DNA of 64,000 nucleotides from Hymenobacter taeanensis (GTDB taxonomy: Bacteria; Bacteroidota; Bacteroidia; Cytophagales; Hymenobacteraceae), in NCBI RefSeq assembly GCF_013137895.1, contig NZ_CP053538.1, forward strand, positions 2,697,001-2,761,000. The letters run 5' to 3'. Each line of letters starts with the position of its first letter. The stretch's first letter is position 1. The notes under the pieces are model-generated. The model saw only the letters and a program-made list of their open reading frames with translations, did no database searches and had not been told where the DNA came from. Of the stretch, positions 36,447 to 45,393 are shown piece after piece. The translations under genes and the position numbers were made by a program.

Positions 36447-36469
36447 CATAACTTGTTAAAATTTCTATT

Positions 36470-37540
36470 ATGCTAAATAGAATTGTTAATTCCCTTTCTT
36501 ATAGAGGAAGAATCATGTGGCAAAAAATTTCTTTTGCGTTATTGGAGAAACATGATAAATCTATAATATTTTTAATTCCAGGTACGGAAACCAAAAGTGG
36601 AGGTATATTATCAATATTCTCAATTTTTAGAGAAACTATTTCGATTTTTAAGAATAAAAGGGTTTCAGTTTTAATGATGTCTTATCCTAATAGTGCAAAA
36701 ATCTCTAAATATACATGGTTTGATAACAATGTTTCTATTTATCCATTTGATCTTCTTATAAAGAAAAGATATCAAGGAATTGAGTTGATAATTCATTTGC
36801 CTGAATATTATGTTGGGGAATTTTTTGATCTATTGTCATGCGATCAAATAAAAACTTTATCTGATTTCAAAAATGTTCATTTCAATATTTTAAATCAAAA
36901 TATTGAAATGATGCCTGATAAAATAGTAATTGATAGACTCAGAGTCATATCAAATCGAATAACTTCTACTACCGCACATGATAGTTATACTAATGCTTAT
37001 TTCAGAGATTATTATGGATTGCCAATCCATAAACTGTCTTCCTGGTTTGATAAAGAAAAAGTATTGGTATTGCCTTATGAACTAAAGGAAGATATTCTCA
37101 TTGTTTCGCCTGATTCGCATCCTCTTAAGCAGTATATATTAAATTATATTGCACAAAAAATACCTAAACTAAAATTCGTAATAATACGTGATATGAGATA
37201 TGAGGATTATAAATTATTAGAATCCAAAGCTAAATGGTCAATATCCTTTGGAGAAGGATTGGATGGATATATAGTTGGGCCAACATTAAGGGGAGGTATA
37301 GGATTTGCAGTATATAATAAAGAATTTTTTACTGAAGAATTTTTAAACCTTCCTAATATATTTGACAATTTTGATACATTGGCTCAAAATGTTGTTTCAT
37401 TTATCGAAAATAATGATACAAAATTATTGTACGAAAATGTGCGCTTATCTGCATATGAGATAATTGATTCGAAATTTAATTACCACGACTTCAAGAATAA
37501 TGTTAAATTGTTTTATGAAGAAAAGTACACCATTCCTTAA
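36470..37540 (+). CDS. Unrecognised protein of the glycan locus, possible GT-B glycosyltransferase
   Basis: I do not recognise this 356-residue protein. It has no signal peptide. The segment IFLIPGTETKSGGILSIFSI near residue 34 resembles the N-terminal glycine loop of GT-B enzymes, and KWSISFGEGLDGYIVGPTLRGGIG near residue 265 resembles a donor-site loop. It lacks the clear E-x7-E motif of GT4. Flanked by sugar-modifying enzymes and GT2 genes and strongly AT-rich, it is most likely a glycosyltransferase specific to this glycan. That function is inference from context. Confidence 0.6.
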   Translation: MLNRIVNSLSYRGRIMWQKISFALLEKHDKSIIFLIPGTETKSGGILSIFSIFRETISIFKNKRVSVLMMSYPNSAKISKYTWFDNNVSIYPFDLLIKKRYQGIELIIHLPEYYVGEFFDLLSCDQIKTLSDFKNVHFNILNQNIEMMPDKIVIDRLRVISNRITSTTAHDSYTNAYFRDYYGLPIHKLSSWFDKEKVLVLPYELKEDILIVSPDSHPLKQYILNYIAQKIPKLKFVIIRDMRYEDYKLLESKAKWSISFGEGLDGYIVGPTLRGGIGFAVYNKEFFTEEFLNLPNIFDNFDTLAQNVVSFIENNDTKLLYENVRLSAYEIIDSKFNYHDFKNNVKLFYEEKYTIP

Positions 37541-37582
37541 TTTGTAATATTACAGTTTTCCAATACTTTAATACTCTACTCG

Positions 37583-38581
37583 ATGCCCAAGGTGACGGTT
37601 ATCATACCAAATTTTAATCACGCCAATTACTTGGTCCAGCGGATTGAAAGTGTGCTTCAGCAAACAGAGCGCGATATAGAGGTGCTATTGTTAGATGACT
37701 GCTCAACGGACAACAGTCGTGACATAATCGCCCGCTATGCTGCTCAAGATACCCGAATTCAGGTTGTACTGAATGAGCATAATAGTGGCAGTACCTTTAA
37801 ACAATGGATTAAAGGCATAGGCCTAGCTAAGGGCGAGTATATCTGGATAGCTGAAAGCGACGACTATGCTGAGCCAAACCTTTTAGAGGTGTTACTATCA
37901 AAAATGGAGTCAGATAGCAGCGTTTGCTTGTCTTATTCCAGTTCTTGGGAAGTGGATGAGCAAAACAAGGTGCTATGCGGGCCTTATGCATTTTACGAGA
38001 GCTTAGGGCTGGAATTTTGGCAGCAAGATTTTATCCTTGATGGCACTGAAGTGATAGAACGTTTTATGTCCTATCGTAATGTTGTGCCTAATGCAAGTGC
38101 AGTATTACTACGTCGTAGCTGCATAGACGCTGTTGGTATGCCGAACAGCGATAGAAAGCTAGTTGGCGATTGGCAATACTGGATTCGAATTATGCAACAG
38201 GGTAACGTGGCCTACCATGCTGCACCCTTAAATTACTTTCGTCAGCATAGTAATAATGTAAGAAGCAATGTTTATGTTAATGGAGTTGTTCTGGAAGAAG
38301 AAGCGTATTTGCTAGCATACGTCGGGCGTATAGTTCCAATTGAAAAATCGCGCTTGCGTGATAAAGTATCCGAAATGAATAATAGGTGGTTCTATTCACT
38401 GTTATATTATAATCTCTCAAAATCAACCAATAAAAATATATACAAATATATGTGCGAAATGGATAAAGATTATAATAAGCATTTAACTGTTGATTTTGTT
38501 AAATTTCTATTCAAAAACAAATGTAGTGGCTTGCGCCAGATAATTGGTGATAAAGTAATTTATAAAATGATCAAGAAGTAA
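37583..38581 (+). CDS. GT2 glycosyltransferase (paralog A)
   Basis: The 332-residue GT-A enzyme has VTVIIPNFNHANYLVQRIES, DDCSTDNSRDII, SGSTFKQWIKGI and the metal site AESDDYAEPN. It is clearly related to the protein at 40472-41476, with the same order of motifs, including RNVVPNASAVLLRR, NYFRQHSNNVRS and a C-terminal GLRQIIGDK. The N-terminal half has higher GC than the C-terminal part. Sugar and acceptor are not known. Confidence 0.87.
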   Translation: MPKVTVIIPNFNHANYLVQRIESVLQQTERDIEVLLLDDCSTDNSRDIIARYAAQDTRIQVVLNEHNSGSTFKQWIKGIGLAKGEYIWIAESDDYAEPNLLEVLLSKMESDSSVCLSYSSSWEVDEQNKVLCGPYAFYESLGLEFWQQDFILDGTEVIERFMSYRNVVPNASAVLLRRSCIDAVGMPNSDRKLVGDWQYWIRIMQQGNVAYHAAPLNYFRQHSNNVRSNVYVNGVVLEEEAYLLAYVGRIVPIEKSRLRDKVSEMNNRWFYSLLYYNLSKSTNKNIYKYMCEMDKDYNKHLTVDFVKFLFKNKCSGLRQIIGDKVIYKMIKK

Positions 38582-39075
38582 TTATAATTGGGATTTAACT
38601 AATTTAATATGTAGTAAAAAATAAGATAATTAAAGATAGTTGTTGATTGATAGCTCACAATAACTCTACTGTATTGAACCGACACGTCTTCCTGGTTTGG
38701 AATAGAAATAACTTATTATATTTTTTAAACGTACACCTCAGTTACGCTAGCATCAATCTAATGTGGCCGGTTATAACTCGGTTAGCTTATGCACTATGCC
38801 GACTGAGTTAGAACTATAAGATGTATGACTTGTGAAGTAGCTGAATGCAATAAGTACTTCAGCTGCTTAGCTGTTCAGGACAAACTGCACGTTGAAAGTT
38901 TGTTGTATGTGAAAAGCGGGAAGTAGTTTAAGTAAAGGCAGCCATCTGTACGTGTCAGGCTTCTATTATAAATTGTAATGGCTGACTATTACCGTGTTGT
39001 ACTTAGCAGGTAGCAGCACTGAGTAGCTGTTGGTATTACTTTTGCAAGCTAAAGCTCTCGTTTAAAAAAATAAAA
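38582..39075. other. Gene-free stretch between two GT2 genes
   Basis: These 494 bases, AT-rich at the left, contain no protein-like frame. TACTTTTG at 39037-39044 matches the TAnnTTTG box and lies 31 bases before the ATG at 39076, so a promoter is plausible there. The rest may be the remains of a deleted or decayed gene, but I cannot identify any. Confidence 0.5.
39037..39044 (+). promoter_or_regulatory. Probable -7 box before the GT2 gene at 39076
   Basis: TACTTTTG matches TAnnTTTG, 31 bases upstream of the start. No TTG lies at 19 bases upstream. Confidence 0.35.
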
Positions 39076-40035
39076 ATGCCCACGCTTAGTATTCTAATTC
39101 CTGCATATAACGCGGGTACTTATATCTCCGAAACAATCCGGTCGGTTATAAACCAGACCTTCGCCGATTGGGAACTCATAATAGTAGATGACCGCTCTAC
39201 TGATAACACGTACGAGCAGGCGTGCATATGGGCCGCTAAGGACAGCCGGATCAAGGTATACCAGAACGCTACCAATCTTGGTATGCTTGAAAACTGGAAC
39301 TATGGTATCAGCCTTTGTCACTCGCCTTACTTCGTTAAGCTGGATGCAGACGATATCTGGATGGATACCATACTTGCAAAATCGATGCGGGTGCTACAGG
39401 AAAACGAAAACGTAGGCTTGGTGTTCACTCGCTTTGTAAATATTACTACTACCGGTGAATTTATACCTGGATCAGACCAGCCCCTGCCTGATTTTGCCCG
39501 TGGCAAAGCGTTCAGCTGCCTCGATGTAGTTAAGCAAGGGCCTGATAAAATGCTGTCTTATCCAATTCTGCGACAAGGGCTTTCCGTAATGCGCCGGAGT
39601 GTATTTGATAAAGTAGGGTTATACCGGTACTTACTTACCAAAGCTACACAGGCTGCTACCGATTCGGAGTTCTATTTTCGGGTAGGAGCTCATTACGACA
39701 TTTTCTGTATTGATGAGGTACTCTACCAATACAGAGTGCATAACAGCTCAATTAGTGCGTTAGATGCTTCCAGCTTTCTGCTAGATGTTAAGGTGTACGA
39801 AACCAAATACTGTATAATCTCCTACTACAAGGATCAAAACCTGCTTCCAGAGGCGCTTGCTGATACATTCTTAACGACCATCAAAAAGCAGCACGCTTTT
39901 TCGGCTTTTGCCATGATGCGTAAAAACAAACAGTGGGCGAGTGCTCTCAAAATAATTGGCAAGCAAGCTTTTCTATATCCAGGCTTCACCACCAACTTCT
40001 ACATGAAGCGAGTACTAAACCGTTTGTCGCTGTAA
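39076..40035 (+). CDS. GT2 glycosyltransferase
   Basis: The 319-residue GT-A protein has LSILIPAYNAGTYISETIRS, DDRSTDNTYE and the metal-binding LDADDIWMD. It ends in a basic region without membrane helices. Base composition is like the chromosomal core. It stands alone between two gene-free stretches and is not closely related to the GT2 paralogs on either side. Specificity unknown. Confidence 0.87.
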   Translation: MPTLSILIPAYNAGTYISETIRSVINQTFADWELIIVDDRSTDNTYEQACIWAAKDSRIKVYQNATNLGMLENWNYGISLCHSPYFVKLDADDIWMDTILAKSMRVLQENENVGLVFTRFVNITTTGEFIPGSDQPLPDFARGKAFSCLDVVKQGPDKMLSYPILRQGLSVMRRSVFDKVGLYRYLLTKATQAATDSEFYFRVGAHYDIFCIDEVLYQYRVHNSSISALDASSFLLDVKVYETKYCIISYYKDQNLLPEALADTFLTTIKKQHAFSAFAMMRKNKQWASALKIIGKQAFLYPGFTTNFYMKRVLNRLSL

Positions 40036-40285
40036 AAGGTAGACGCAGTTTCAGTGAATCTGCGCCAAGGTGGTCTAACCTTGGTGCCTGCTTCTGTATT
40101 ACTGGTCTTCACCTTACCAACTGATAGCTATTGTTCATTTTTAGCTTTAATGGTCTTTCTTCTTGACAGTTGGTAAGAGTAGTCAAGCCCCTTACATTTA
40201 ACAGCTAGGAAATGAAGTCATACGGTTGGAGTGGTAACAGCTTCGCTGTATGAGGGTGTAGGCAATAGTATGTTACTATAGTATG

Positions 40286-40336
40286 GCAGAAATGAGCAGT
40301 CCCTTCATAATGTATGAAGGGACTGCTCATTTCTGC
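40286..40336. repeat. Perfect inverted repeat, 24-base arms
   Basis: Arms 40286-40309 and 40313-40336 are perfectly complementary with a 3-base loop (ATG). No T-tract follows, so this is not a standard terminator. It lies about 250 bases from the preceding gene and 135 before the next. Confidence 0.85.
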
Positions 40337-40373
40337 GCAAGCTACCCCTCATAGTGGCTTAGACTATAATGCT

Positions 40374-40381
40374 TACCTTTG
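40374..40381 (+). promoter_or_regulatory. Probable -7 box before GT2 paralog B
   Basis: TACCTTTG matches TAnnTTTG. It lies about 90 bases before the start at 40472, and the long inverted repeat lies about 40 bases upstream of it. Confidence 0.35.
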
Positions 40382-40471
40382 CATGAAGGTGTTCTTGGTA
40401 ACAGTTGTTTACCAGCCCATATAAGGGTCTGTAGAATTCCTATAATGTGAGCACAAGCCAAGCAGCAAGGT

Positions 40472-41476
40472 ATGGAAAATAAAGAGCCTAGTGTGTCGGT
40501 AATTATTCCGAATTACAACCACGCTCGCCACTTACCTCAGCGAATAGAAAGCGTCATAAATCAGGACTATAAAGACATTGAGGTGATTATCCTCGATGAT
40601 TGTTCACCTGATAATAGTCGTGATATTATCGATGCGTATGCGGCTACTGACGTAAGAATAAGAGTAGAGTATAACACCCAGAACAGCGGCAGTACCTTTA
40701 AGCAGTGGAATAAGGGGGTATCACTGGCCCGAGGTAAGTATATCTGGATTGCAGAAAGTGATGATTATGCAGATCCAACTTTCCTGTCTACTCTACTAAA
40801 GCCTCTTGAAGAAGATGTCAAAGTGGGTATTGCTTTCTGTACCTCATGGGAAGTTGATGAAAATAATAATCTGCACAGAGATAACCAAGCATTTTATGCA
40901 GACATCAATCCTGATTTCTGGAGTAAAGACTTTATCATTTCTGGAATAGAAATTGTGAAAAGCTATTTGGTTTATAGGAATATAATTCCGAACGCTAGTG
41001 CAGTAGTATTACGCAAACAAGTATTACTATCCATTCCGCCGGCCGATGAGACTATGAAAGTAATCGGCGATTGGTTGTATTGGGTGCAAGTATTAGCAGA
41101 GTGCAAATTGGCATTCGTGGCTAAGCCGTTAAACTATTTTCGTCAGCACACCAACAATGTGCGCAGCGGGGCTGTAACTAATGGTCAAGGGTTGAAAGAA
41201 GAGGCTCACTTACTGGGTTTGATGCAGCAATACACTCCATTGAATACTAGCTTTTATGAGCTAAGGATAAATAGTTTTATAGCTAGGTGGTTTTATGGAT
41301 TGATTAACTATAATATTTCAAGTGGTTATAATAAGTATATATATAAGGAGCTTAAACGCACCCAGCCCAATTTCACCAAATATTTAGTTAAAGCCGGTTT
41401 ATTATTCCTGTTTTCAAATAAAATGAGCGGCATTCGTCAGATAATTGGCGACGGTATTTTAAAGGAGCGTAAGTAA
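40472..41476 (+). CDS. GT2 glycosyltransferase (paralog B)
   Basis: The 334-residue GT-A protein has VSVIIPNYNHARHLPQRIES, DDCSPDNSRDII, SGSTFKQWNKGV and the metal site AESDDYADPT. It matches the protein at 37583-38581 along its whole length, down to the C-terminal GIRQIIGDG. The two probably arose by duplication, with the GT2 at 39076 between them. It is followed 43 bases later by the flippase gene. Specificity unknown. Confidence 0.87.
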   Translation: MENKEPSVSVIIPNYNHARHLPQRIESVINQDYKDIEVIILDDCSPDNSRDIIDAYAATDVRIRVEYNTQNSGSTFKQWNKGVSLARGKYIWIAESDDYADPTFLSTLLKPLEEDVKVGIAFCTSWEVDENNNLHRDNQAFYADINPDFWSKDFIISGIEIVKSYLVYRNIIPNASAVVLRKQVLLSIPPADETMKVIGDWLYWVQVLAECKLAFVAKPLNYFRQHTNNVRSGAVTNGQGLKEEAHLLGLMQQYTPLNTSFYELRINSFIARWFYGLINYNISSGYNKYIYKELKRTQPNFTKYLVKAGLLFLFSNKMSGIRQIIGDGILKERK

Positions 41477-41519
41477 TATGATTTTTTACTAAATAAAAGT
41501 AAAAAAATCTAACAACAAT

Positions 41520-43301
41520 ATGAAGTCGAACTCAGGGAACAGAGGTGTTGTACTAGACGCACTTAGTAGTGCATTAATGCACATGTCCGTCGCAGATAAA
41601 AGAAAAGCGGTAGGACAGTTTTTTCTTTTAATAATAGCTTCTTTGTTGGATGTTTTTGGATTGGCATCACTTATTCCAGTGATAATGGCTGCATCGCGTC
41701 CAGGCTCAATATTTGAGAATAAATATTCATCTTATGTATATCATGCATTAAGCTTTCAATCTGAGCGCAATTTCTTAGTGTTTCTTATTCTGGCTGTATT
41801 TGCTTTCTTCTTATTTAAGAATTTATTTACCGTTTTTGTTAATTATCAGCAAGTGAGATTTACTGCGCACTTGGCGCTTAATATTGTTACTCATCAAGTG
41901 AACAAACATAATAATATTCCTTTTTGGGAGTATATGCGGATAGGTTCTGGACATTTGATAAATGATACGGTGTCTGTTCCGCAAATTTATGTTAATAATA
42001 TAATTAGGCAGCTATTTGCTTTCTTCTCTGAGTTGATAATAATACTGGTAATTGTTGGGGGCATATTGATTTATCAGCCTTCGCTATTTCTGATATTAGT
42101 TATAGTTTTAGTGCCATCGGCATTAATGACTTATCGTTTTTTGCGTGATAGATCCACTAGAATAGGAGATGAGATAAATGCAGTGCGTCCACAGTCATTC
42201 AATGTGCTCCATGATCTTTTCCATGGTTTTATTGAGTTGAGATTAGCAAATAAACAGGAAAAATTTAAAAACAAACTTCTGGTAAATGAGGCGAAAATAC
42301 AGGAGCTGGAAGCTAAATCTAATTTATATAATCAGTTGCCTCTTAAAGTAATTGAGATGGTGGCTATACTGGCTGTTGTTACAATATTTTTATATTCGTT
42401 ATTCTTTGCTGATTCTCCTGAAAATTTGGTAACAATAATAGGATTGTTTGCAGCCGCTGCTTATCGTTTGATGCCATCAGCAAATAGGTTGATTCTTTCT
42501 TTAGTGTCCTTTAAGCAATTTAAATTCACATACGAAACTATTAATAAATTCTCTGAATACTCAATCTATCAAGTTCCCAAGCAAATTGATGTTTCGTTTT
42601 CTGATATGATTGTTATTAACAACGTATCATTCTCTTTTCCTGAGAGCCCTGCTCCTGTTTTGCAGAATATATATATGCAGGTTAAAAAAGGAGAGAAAGT
42701 TGGGATTATTGGTGCCTCTGGATCGGGCAAGACTACTCTAATGAATATTTTACTCAGGTTCTATATAGAGCAAGAGGGTTTTATAAGTGTTGATGGGAAA
42801 AAATTGACAGAAGCTAATTTGCAATCGTGGTATAAGCAAATTGGATACGTGAAGCAGGATACTTTTTTGATGGAAGCTTCCATTCAGGACAACATAACGT
42901 TGAGCGATGACCAGGTAGACTATGATCGGTTGGAGTATGCTATTGAACAGGCCTCACTAACAGAGTTTATAAACTCGCTTGACGATGGCATTAAAACAAA
43001 TATTGGGGAAAGAGGATCCCGGCTATCTGGTGGGCAGAGACAGCGCATAGGAATAGCAAGAGCATTGTACAAGAAGACAGAGCTTCTGGTTATGGACGAA
43101 GCAACCAGCGCTTTGGACAGTGAGACCGAGAGAGAGGTTAATGAAGCAATTAGCCGATTGTCTAGTACTGACATAACGATGTTTATCATTGCGCACAGAA
43201 TCACCACGCTTAGAGATTGTACCCGGATATATGAGCTACGTGACGGCAAAGTAATTGCAGAGCATCAGTATGATGAATTAATACAAAAGCAATTGTCGTA
43301 A
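41520..43301 (+). CDS. ABC transporter, PglK-like lipid-linked oligosaccharide flippase
   Basis: This 593-residue half-transporter has a six-helix membrane domain at about 25-320 (QFFLLIIASLLDVFGLASLI) and an ATPase domain at about 350-590. The Walker A is GASGSGKTT, the Q-loop region GYVKQDTF, the signature RLSGGQRQR and the Walker B LLVMDEATSAL. The N-terminal region resembles PglK, the flippase of protein N-glycosylation that moves undecaprenyl-linked oligosaccharides to the periplasm; an MsbA-type lipid exporter is the alternative. As the only transporter in the locus it is the best candidate for moving the finished repeat unit. AT-rich. Confidence 0.85.
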   Translation: MKSNSGNRGVVLDALSSALMHMSVADKRKAVGQFFLLIIASLLDVFGLASLIPVIMAASRPGSIFENKYSSYVYHALSFQSERNFLVFLILAVFAFFLFKNLFTVFVNYQQVRFTAHLALNIVTHQVNKHNNIPFWEYMRIGSGHLINDTVSVPQIYVNNIIRQLFAFFSELIIILVIVGGILIYQPSLFLILVIVLVPSALMTYRFLRDRSTRIGDEINAVRPQSFNVLHDLFHGFIELRLANKQEKFKNKLLVNEAKIQELEAKSNLYNQLPLKVIEMVAILAVVTIFLYSLFFADSPENLVTIIGLFAAAAYRLMPSANRLILSLVSFKQFKFTYETINKFSEYSIYQVPKQIDVSFSDMIVINNVSFSFPESPAPVLQNIYMQVKKGEKVGIIGASGSGKTTLMNILLRFYIEQEGFISVDGKKLTEANLQSWYKQIGYVKQDTFLMEASIQDNITLSDDQVDYDRLEYAIEQASLTEFINSLDDGIKTNIGERGSRLSGGQRQRIGIARALYKKTELLVMDEATSALDSETEREVNEAISRLSSTDITMFIIAHRITTLRDCTRIYELRDGKVIAEHQYDELIQKQLS

Positions 43302-43332
43302 GTAATTACCAAGTAGCTTTAATTTCCTGCAT

Positions 43333-44238
43333 ATGACAGTTTCTGCGGTGGTTCCGACATATAATGGGGCCCATAAAATTTTAAATATACTTAGAGCCTT
43401 GGAGGGACAGGACTGGGCTCCTGATGAAGTGATAGTGGTCGTTGATGGATCAACAGATAATACGATCGATTTAATAAATAGAACCGAATTTAGCTTCAAA
43501 AAGCTCAAAGTAGTTGAGCAACTCAATAAGGGTAGAGCAGTAGTTCGCAACAGAGGATTTAAAGAAGCCAGTTCTGATTTGCTAGTTTTCTTTGACGATG
43601 ATATGCGTCCTTTGCCGGACTGCATACGACGTCATGTCATTCACCATAGTAAAGTGCCGAATTCCATCGCGGTAGGAAATGTTATGGAAGATTATGAGGT
43701 GATGAAAACAGACTTTCAACGCTATAAGGCCTGGCTAAGCAGAAAGTGGATGTCTCAATTTACTTCAGAGGATACAACATTAATAAATTCAAAAAGGCCT
43801 TTTATTACAGCTGCAAATTTCTCTATAACTAAACTTCTGTTTGCTAAGCTAGATGGCTTTGATGAATTGTTAACGGATATTGAAGATTTCGATTTGGCTA
43901 TGAGAGCTTCTGAAAACAATATACCTATCTATTTTTTATCAAATGCTTTAGCTTGGCACGATGAGCCAGTGAGTTGTAAAACATACATCAAGAGGTTACG
44001 TGAATATAAGCGCGCTCATAATAAACTTAAGGCGATAAAGCCAAGTTTATACATTAAATATTCTGAAAAAGATGAAATGAATAGGGCTTATAAAGATAAA
44101 TTATTTAAGCTTTTTGCTCATGAATTCTGGATCAATATAATTGATGAGGGTACCTTAATAGCGAAACTCCCACAGAGTATGCGTTACAGGTTGTATGATG
44201 TTGTGACTACCGCAGCAGGGGTAAAGTTCATTAATTAA
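43333..44238 (+). CDS. GT2 glycosyltransferase
   Basis: The 301-residue GT-A protein has VSAVVPTYNGAHKILNILRA, VDGSTDNT and the metal site FFDDDMRPLPD, then LDGFDELLTDIEDFDLAMRA with the catalytic-base acidic pair typical of GT2 enzymes. It is AT-rich like its neighbours, and its closeness (17 bases) to the GT4 gene downstream suggests one operon from 40472 to 47882. Confidence 0.85.
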   Translation: MTVSAVVPTYNGAHKILNILRALEGQDWAPDEVIVVVDGSTDNTIDLINRTEFSFKKLKVVEQLNKGRAVVRNRGFKEASSDLLVFFDDDMRPLPDCIRRHVIHHSKVPNSIAVGNVMEDYEVMKTDFQRYKAWLSRKWMSQFTSEDTTLINSKRPFITAANFSITKLLFAKLDGFDELLTDIEDFDLAMRASENNIPIYFLSNALAWHDEPVSCKTYIKRLREYKRAHNKLKAIKPSLYIKYSEKDEMNRAYKDKLFKLFAHEFWINIIDEGTLIAKLPQSMRYRLYDVVTTAAGVKFIN

Positions 44239-44255
44239 ATTAATAACGTGCTTTA

Positions 44256-45380
44256 ATGAAAAGCCCCATCAAAGTAACATATATAGTGTCAGGGATTGAA
44301 AAATCCCTGGCATTTGAGTGGATTGTAAAATACTCTGACAGTGAGCGAATAGAGCTTTCATTTATTTTACTTGATGATCACGATACAGCATTGGGATATT
44401 TTTTGCAGGAGAATCATATTAAATCAAAACGCATCTTCTATCGCGGAAAGCAAGATGTATTCTCTGCGATATACAAAGTTGCCAAACAATTGAGAGAATG
44501 GGGTAGCGACGTGGTTCATACACACTTGTTTGATGCAAACATAGTTGGTCTAATCGCTGCAAAAATATGTGGTATAAGTAAGAGAATTCTCACGCGTCAT
44601 CACTCAACATTTCATCATGATTATTACCCAAGGGCGGTTTATTACGATAAATTCACTAACGCCTTAGCCACTAAAATAGTCGCAATTAGTGAGGTTGTGA
44701 AGAATGTACTTGTAGATAGAGAAGGGGTTAAAGAGGAAAAAATCTCTCTTATACATCACGGCTTCGATTTAAAAGCTATTGAGGATTTAAACCTTGACTC
44801 GGTTAACAGGGTCCGTAAGGATTATGATATTTTTACTAGCGGGCCTGTTATTGGAATCATAGCTAGGCAGACATTCCTGAAAGGCATACAATACGTAATT
44901 CCTGCTATTCAATCGCTGCGTAAGAAATATCCTGAATTAGTATTAGTATTAGCTAATGCACAAGGTGATTATCAAGCTGAAATCGAAAGATTGTTAATTT
45001 CGTCCTTGCCAATTTCTGCTTTTAGGCAAATAAAATTTGAAAAAGATTTATCCGCTTTATATGCTCAATTTGATATTTACGTTCATGTCCCAATAGACCC
45101 TTATTGTGAAGCCTTTGGACAGACATACGTTGAGGCATTAGCTGCACGAATTCCCTCTGTTTTTACTTTATCGGGTGTTGCAAACGAGTTTATTAGAAAT
45201 GAATATAATGCATTAGTTGTTCCCTTTAAAGACTCTGGCAGTATTTCGAAAGCAATAGAACGCTTATTAGACGATAAAATTTTGCAAAAAAATATTACCG
45301 AAAACGGATATAAAGATGTAAATAGTTTATTTGGTATAAATAGCTTTATTATGAAGTTACAGGCTTTGTACCTAAACTAA
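44256..45380 (+). CDS. GT4 glycosyltransferase
   Basis: The 374-residue GT-B protein has VTYIVSGIEKSLAFEW at the N-terminus and VHTHLFDANIVGLIAAKI. ISLIHHGFDLKAI marks the domain boundary. The E-x7-E type donor motif lies in PYCEAFGQTYVEALAARIPS. It transfers a sugar from a nucleotide donor to the growing glycan on the cytoplasmic face. AT-rich; part of the run of closely spaced genes from 40472 to 47882. Confidence 0.88.
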   Translation: MKSPIKVTYIVSGIEKSLAFEWIVKYSDSERIELSFILLDDHDTALGYFLQENHIKSKRIFYRGKQDVFSAIYKVAKQLREWGSDVVHTHLFDANIVGLIAAKICGISKRILTRHHSTFHHDYYPRAVYYDKFTNALATKIVAISEVVKNVLVDREGVKEEKISLIHHGFDLKAIEDLNLDSVNRVRKDYDIFTSGPVIGIIARQTFLKGIQYVIPAIQSLRKKYPELVLVLANAQGDYQAEIERLLISSLPISAFRQIKFEKDLSALYAQFDIYVHVPIDPYCEAFGQTYVEALAARIPSVFTLSGVANEFIRNEYNALVVPFKDSGSISKAIERLLDDKILQKNITENGYKDVNSLFGINSFIMKLQALYLN

Positions 45381-45393
45381 ATTCAAACTTAAA

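Larger units (their letters stand above)
40036..40471. other. Gene-free stretch with a perfect long inverted repeat
   Basis: These 436 bases hold a 24-base-arm inverted repeat (40286-40336), an 11-base inverted repeat CTTACCAACTG/CAGTTGGTAAG (40113-40123 and 40167-40177) and a TACCTTTG promoter box at 40374-40381. No protein-like frame is seen. Confidence 0.6.

Noticed and set aside
40113..40177. 11-base inverted repeat CTTACCAACTG with a 43-base spacer
   Set aside because: The spacer is too long for a terminator and there are no flanking duplications or transposase, so it is not called a mobile element.
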